This document shows positions 51,912 to 56,070 of a stretch of 56,070 bases of DNA, one piece after another. Position 1 is the first letter of the stretch; the number at the start of each line of letters is the position of its first letter. This DNA comes from a virus. The notes under the pieces are model-generated. The model ran no database searches. It saw only the letters and a list, made by a program, of their open reading frames with translations, and had not been told where the DNA came from. Where the stretch lies: positions 1 to 56,070 of the IMG/VR virus record IMGVR_UViG_3300017598_000787; one strand, given 5' to 3'. The translations under genes were made by a program, and so were the position numbers.

Positions 51912-54199
51912 GCTTGATAAGCCATTCCGTCAGGTGCCCGGCCCTCTGGTTCAACGACCGGCGTGGCAACCTGCGGCCCTTTTTTATCGGGACCAGCAAG
52001 TGCAACCTGAGTCTTTAGTTTCATTGTATCCCCGGCCAGCTTCGCCTTAATCTGCTCAAGGGAAATTCCCTCTCTTGATGCGAACTCCATCATCTTTATC
52101 TGGAGGTCCATCTGTTTCATAGTACGTTCGTGTTCCCTGTCGGCCGCTGCGTCCGCTGACCTTATTTGCCTATCCTCAAGGGTTGAATTGCTCTTTGCCT
52201 GGATTTCTGCCATGTCAGCGTTATTAACCATTTCAGCTTTGGCCATGTCACCATCAAGCTTCATCTTTGCGATCTCAAGTTTCGGGTCCATCGGTGCCGG
52301 CTGCTGTGCCATGGCTTCTTTGGCTTTTTTCAAATCTTCAGGAGATTTAAGAATATCAAGCCTCATTGACGTAAACATCTGCTTTGTGGCCTTTTCCCAG
52401 TCAACAAGCAGATTGACATCCGGATCCTGTTTAGCGGCCATGACCTGCATCAGTGTCTGTGCTTTCTGATCCTTCTCCAGCAATACAGACGTACCCCGGG
52501 CATCAACCTTATAATCGCCTTTGATCTCCGGGTTTTTGTTGTACTGCATGTTCCAATTGTAATATCGGGTCAAGTGCGGTCGAGTCACCAAATCATCATA
52601 GAGTTTGACCCTGGTTCGCAATGCAACGTTATTAGCATCGACCATTATATTTGTGGCACCCAGTGTGTCCGGTGCGCTTTCATGCTCACCCTGAAACATG
52701 GCCGGCAATGACGTTTCCATGTCAATAAACCTCAATGCCAGTTCAATAACCGCCTGTATCTGTTCCTGGTTGTTGCCAATCTGGAATTGAGAAAAAGCTT
52801 TCCTTACATCAGCATCGAGTTCATCATTCAGCCGCCAAATCTTTTTGCCGCGCAACTCCCATTTACCATCTGCCGGATAAATCCCGGGACCGATAACAAC
52901 ATTGGCACCGGATGAATCAGATTGATTGTCCATTAGTGCGCGGAATGACCCGATAATTATCCGCTGCCACCACTTGAGCATCTGAGCAAGGCCCAAACCC
53001 CATGGTGAGCCTGGTATCTGTGTCCAGGGGAAGAAATCATATGGTATTTCACCAGTATCCAATGTATTCAACTCGCACTTGATAGGCCGATCATTAACGA
53101 AAACAACAACAGCCGAAAAGCTTTGGGACATCATGTCATGACTGATATCAACTTCAAGCGCTTCCAGGTCATCACGGTTTAAATCACCGTAATATTCCCA
53201 TTTCTCGTACAGGCTGCCATGGCTTACAGTTGACTGCCGGATTGTATATTTGTTTGATTTTTTGCCAATTCTGGCAGCGTTCCGAATGGGTTGCTCTTCG
53301 AATATTTTCAGGATCTGATCGGAGAAATATCCGTCAACATTAATTAGTGCCCGCAACTCTCTAGGCAAGATCATGTCTCGTTCCCAGATGTAAGCTGCTC
53401 GTTGAATATCTTCTTCAACGTCCGGATCAGGGAATATGTTCCATTTGTCAACGTATTTTGATGAAGGCTTGTTTTCTTCTTCGGTTTTCAGGACATGGAC
53501 AGTTTGCGGTCCTTCGCCTTGCGGCTCCCATGTCTTTTTGACTGTTTTAACGACGTTCGGGCCTTTTAGGATGCCAGTACCACCTCTGGATGATGCTCTG
53601 ATAACTTTCCGCTGTTCACCGTTATAACTGCACTCGGTCAGCTGGTCGTCAATCTCGGTTTCCATCTCCTTCATTTTTTCCTTGATTGCATCATGGTCAG
53701 ACTTTGCGACATCCGCAATCGTCATCGGAGTCTCATCATCATTAAAAAGCGGGTTCCCTTCCAGGTCTGCTGCCTGGGTATCATCTTTCATTGCTGTCTT
53801 GATTTCTGGCTTTGGTGTTACTTTCAGTCCCCAATTTTTATCGTCAACCGGCAATTGGATATCGGAAAAACGCCCTTCGGCTGTCTCGCATTTGCCCCGG
53901 ATGATATTGACTTCAACAACAGATCTTGCAGGGCCATTGTTATTTCTAATCGGAGCGGCACCGGTCGCGTGGTCAAGCATTGATGTGCGGTTACGTTGAT
54001 TAAGAACATCCCCGAACGCTATTTCATCTTCTAACCATATCGATTCGATACCAGAAGCGGCCCTGAACTCAACAGCGATATCTCGTTTGGCCAGCAAATT
54101 TTCAGCAAGCGCATCAATCAGGCGCATCTTCTCTTGATTCTGAGATTCTTCCTCGCTCTGATGCTCATCCTCGTTGTAAAATTTTTCTCTTTCGTCCAT
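51908..54199 (-). CDS. Portal protein
   Basis: A 763-residue portal of the long (P22/N4-like) type. Acidic N-terminus (NEDEHQSEEESQNQEKM), body with WNIFPDPDVEEDIQRAAYI and PLTFPWTQIPGSPWGLGL-like motif (PYDFFPWTQIPGSPWGLG, about 376-393), LKWWQRIIIGSFRALMDN, and a coiled-coil C-terminus (MDPKLEIAKMKLDGDMAKAE). It follows terminase and precedes the scaffold, the standard head order. Portal forms the ring through which DNA enters and leaves the head. Confidence 0.92.
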   Translation of the reverse strand: MDEREKFYNEDEHQSEEESQNQEKMRLIDALAENLLAKRDIAVEFRAASGIESIWLEDEIAFGDVLNQRNRTSMLDHATGAAPIRNNNGPARSVVEVNIIRGKCETAEGRFSDIQLPVDDKNWGLKVTPKPEIKTAMKDDTQAADLEGNPLFNDDETPMTIADVAKSDHDAIKEKMKEMETEIDDQLTECSYNGEQRKVIRASSRGGTGILKGPNVVKTVKKTWEPQGEGPQTVHVLKTEEENKPSSKYVDKWNIFPDPDVEEDIQRAAYIWERDMILPRELRALINVDGYFSDQILKIFEEQPIRNAARIGKKSNKYTIRQSTVSHGSLYEKWEYYGDLNRDDLEALEVDISHDMMSQSFSAVVVFVNDRPIKCELNTLDTGEIPYDFFPWTQIPGSPWGLGLAQMLKWWQRIIIGSFRALMDNQSDSSGANVVIGPGIYPADGKWELRGKKIWRLNDELDADVRKAFSQFQIGNNQEQIQAVIELALRFIDMETSLPAMFQGEHESAPDTLGATNIMVDANNVALRTRVKLYDDLVTRPHLTRYYNWNMQYNKNPEIKGDYKVDARGTSVLLEKDQKAQTLMQVMAAKQDPDVNLLVDWEKATKQMFTSMRLDILKSPEDLKKAKEAMAQQPAPMDPKLEIAKMKLDGDMAKAEMVNNADMAEIQAKSNSTLEDRQIRSADAAADREHERTMKQMDLQIKMMEFASREGISLEQIKAKLAGDTMKLKTQVALAGPDKKGPQVATPVVEPEGRAPDGMAYQA

Positions 54200-54211
54200 A
54201 GTGTTTTTGCC

Positions 54212-55492
54212 CTAATAATTAATCGCCGCGTCCATCGGTCCATAACCTTGTATTATCTCAACGGGTCTTTGGTCTTCATTTGTCATTTTGTCTGCATTTA
54301 CGGAAATATATCTCAGGTTGTCTGCACCATGAGAGAACTCATCATGCACCGGGGCCCCAGGTTCACCAGTCTGTTTATTAATATGCCTTCGGTATCTTTT
54401 AATACACTCAACCAGCCTGGCCGCTTTAACCTTATCAAACACCATCCTGCCAAATGCCATTCTCGTAATTTTGATACCCTCCTCAACTCCGACCTTGACA
54501 ATCTCTTCCTTTTTTGGGACACGCCACCCAAACTTTTTCATGATTTGCGCTGTTGTTTTCCCAGTTTTATAATCTCCGGAATATCCATCATGTGGCAACC
54601 AAACCTTGCCCCAGTTGAGATTTTTCTTTTTTAACTCGGCTGAATAGTGATCAAGCGTTTTGTGAGAGTCTTCTATATATTCGATGATTCTGATTTCTGA
54701 ATAATGCCGTTGGACTAACGAAATCCCCATTGAATCGTTCCATCCGAGATCAAACACAACATGAACCTTTAAATATGGGTCATATGGGACATTGCACACA
54801 CGTTTATTATTTTCGGCTTTTTGGATTCCATCATGATATATAGCGCCCTCGACCGCTGGCCGACATTCACCTTCCCATATATTTGGATATCCTTTCGGAT
54901 CGTTCTTTTGGCACTCAATACGCTCTTTTTCCATTACGGTGTTAAAAAATGGATTGTCGCTGTAGTTCATCTTAACAACCACCGCATCCTGCGGCTGTTT
55001 GGTGACAAATCGGTCATGCGTGGGATCAGTCTCAAGCTCTGGGTTATATGATACCCAAATTTCAGAATCATCTTTTCGAATAGTCGGTACAAGAATTTTC
55101 CAGGATCTTTCAGTGATTACCTGCCCCTCTTCGACCCAAACAATATCAACACCCTCGAAAGATTTTATTGAATCAACTGTCAATGTAGACAACCCAGTAA
55201 ACATGATCTCAGTGCCGTTCTTTCCACGAATTATAGTGTCTAAAACTTGATACCGGCTACTGATTTTTAATAACTCAATCTGATCACCCAGGAGTTTATG
55301 TACTGATTGCTTAATTGAATCCTGGACTTCTCGAGCGCAGAGTATTCTCAATTTTTTCTTTATTCCCAAAATCAACAATGCCCGGGCAAAACCCCAGGAC
55401 TTTCCACTTCCTCGGCCACCATAAGCAACTTTGTACCTATGCGGCTTAAATAAGAACTTTAATTTTTCAGGAAATTGGGCCTTGGATTTCAT
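54212..55492 (-). CDS. terL: Terminase large subunit (PBSX family)
   Basis: A 426-residue packaging ATPase-nuclease. Walker A GGRGSGKS (25-32), Walker B region VDIVWVEEGQ (about 113-122), motif III WVSYNPE (about 147-153), and nuclease motifs VVFDLGWNDS (about 245-254) and HDGYSGDY. The set and size fit the PBSX-type family. It overlaps the small subunit stop by 4 bases. With a closed circular genome of about 56 kb, headful packaging is the simplest reading. Confidence 0.95.
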   Translation of the reverse strand: MKSKAQFPEKLKFLFKPHRYKVAYGGRGSGKSWGFARALLILGIKKKLRILCAREVQDSIKQSVHKLLGDQIELLKISSRYQVLDTIIRGKNGTEIMFTGLSTLTVDSIKSFEGVDIVWVEEGQVITERSWKILVPTIRKDDSEIWVSYNPELETDPTHDRFVTKQPQDAVVVKMNYSDNPFFNTVMEKERIECQKNDPKGYPNIWEGECRPAVEGAIYHDGIQKAENNKRVCNVPYDPYLKVHVVFDLGWNDSMGISLVQRHYSEIRIIEYIEDSHKTLDHYSAELKKKNLNWGKVWLPHDGYSGDYKTGKTTAQIMKKFGWRVPKKEEIVKVGVEEGIKITRMAFGRMVFDKVKAARLVECIKRYRRHINKQTGEPGAPVHDEFSHGADNLRYISVNADKMTNEDQRPVEIIQGYGPMDAAINY

Positions 55493-56070
55493 GGCTTAAC
55501 CCCCACAAACTCAATAACAACGCCCTCGAGGTCTTCATCCGGATTAGAATTATCATTGAGATTATACGCCTGCCGTTCAAGAGTGACTCTTTGCGCCCGG
55601 ACCGCAGCTAAATCCTTTAAAGTCGCGGACTTCTCTTTAACCGTCAAACTGACTTCTTTTTCAAGAATTTCCCCCTGGAACGTCGATAGATAGAGTTTTT
55701 TAGGACCATTTGATAGTTCTTCCAATAATGCATTTTCAATATTAAGAAGGGCTTTGATTTCTTCCCTGTGACGTAAAACAACATCAGCTGCAATCTCCGC
55801 AGCTTTGTCAATGATCTCTTGATCAGAAAGTTGTTTTTCTTGATTCGAGTCTCGAAGCGGAGTTCGAACTAAATTTTCTTTGACTTTAGTCCTGACCCTG
55901 TCGGCAAGATTTCTTTCCCACCCTTTTGCTTTTGCTCTTAAACGAATTGCAGCTTCAGTTACAGTAGTTTTCCAGGTTTGGGAATGTTCGTGATCTGCAG
56001 CATATTGCCTGCAGATTTCACAATTAGAAAGTTTTCCTAACCGATATAACGGTTCAACAGAATCCCAGTC
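55489..56070 (-). CDS. terS: Terminase small subunit, main part
   Basis: This continues the gene that starts at base 36; together 200 residues. NCEICRQYAADHEHSQTWKT and TVTEAAIRLRAKAKGWERNL include an N-terminal helix-turn-helix-like part; a coiled-coil middle (EEIKALLNIENALLEELSNG; SLTVKEKSATLKDLAAVRAQ) would form the oligomer ring. Its job is to recognise the packaging start and activate TerL, whose gene follows with a 4-base overlap. A shorter start (ATG at 55725) would lose the DNA-binding part and is not supported. Confidence 0.9.
   Translation of the reverse strand, partial: DWDSVEPLYRLGKLSNCEICRQYAADHEHSQTWKTTVTEAAIRLRAKAKGWERNLADRVRTKVKENLVRTPLRDSNQEKQLSDQEIIDKAAEIAADVVLRHREEIKALLNIENALLEELSNGPKKLYLSTFQGEILEKEVSLTVKEKSATLKDLAAVRAQRVTLERQAYNLNDNSNPDEDLEGVVIEFVGVKP

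Overview
The window looks like one complete, circularly closed genome of a temperate, tailed (most likely podovirus-type) bacteriophage. The first 15 bases are repeated as the last 15, and a 200-codon terminase small-subunit gene reads through this junction in frame (start at base 36, minus strand; continues from base 56070 down to 55489). About 56,055 bases are therefore unique. No tape-measure, tail-tube or sheath gene is visible. There is a PBSX-type large terminase, a long portal, an N4-gp56-type major capsid protein and a block of ejection-type proteins, as in short-tailed phages. The host is probably Gram-negative (murein endopeptidases, DNA-ejection proteins). A sulfate-reducing or related Desulfobacterota host is only a guess from general gene flavour. 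The integration target appears to be a tRNA-Pro gene, because a 50-base tRNA-Pro(TGG) 3' half lies beside the integrase region.

Layout. (1) Bases 307-1857: a short rightward cassette of five small proteins behind a strong sigma70-type promoter, ending at a hairpin terminator. (2) Bases 12740-1961, leftward: the early operon. It starts with a Cro-like HTH protein and a CII-like activator, then small membrane and zinc-ribbon proteins, a DUF2800 nuclease-like protein, a DUF2815 ssDNA-binding protein, a VRR-NUC nuclease, an SNF2 helicase, a ribbon-helix-helix autoregulator behind a 31-bp repeat array, a primase-helicase, an iteron-like AT-rich region that may be the origin, and zinc-finger proteins. 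(3) Bases 12862-19398, rightward: HTH repressor, possible PAS-like protein with a polyglutamine tract, small proteins, a C5-methyltransferase, a structured RNA candidate, an HELGH metalloprotease, a miniature PTH2-like protein, excisionase-like protein, tyrosine integrase, and a truncated second integrase followed by attP. (4) Bases 55489-19644, leftward: the late region, in the order terminase, portal, scaffold, capsid, head-tail connector proteins, fibre proteins, virion peptidoglycan hydrolase, ejection proteins, a giant 4,213-residue polyvalent protein, a tail fibre with carbohydrate-binding-like modules, then the lysis genes (coiled-coil/TM protein, M15 endolysin, small membrane protein).

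How it works together. The region 12741-12861 acts like a lambda switch: three inverted repeats built from the half-site GTTAAA lie between the leftward cro-like gene, whose predicted transcript is leaderless, and the rightward repressor. Late genes are packed head to tail with ATGA or TAATG overlaps and are interrupted by two related hairpin terminators (24118 and 50588). One of these borders a lone rightward membrane-protein gene that looks like a moron.

Most notable: the 12.6-kb polyvalent gene (SNF2/strawberry-notch-like helicase, HEVTH peptidase, ADP-ribosyltransferase-like and LPD38-type regions) carrying a 41-bp repeat at two module boundaries; the 31-bp operator/promoter array; a compact pseudoknot-capable RNA at 16173-16241; a mini PTH2 protein; and several pairs of repeated intergenic elements that may be shared regulatory boxes. 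No CRISPR array, complete tRNA gene, rRNA, insertion sequence or retroelement was seen.
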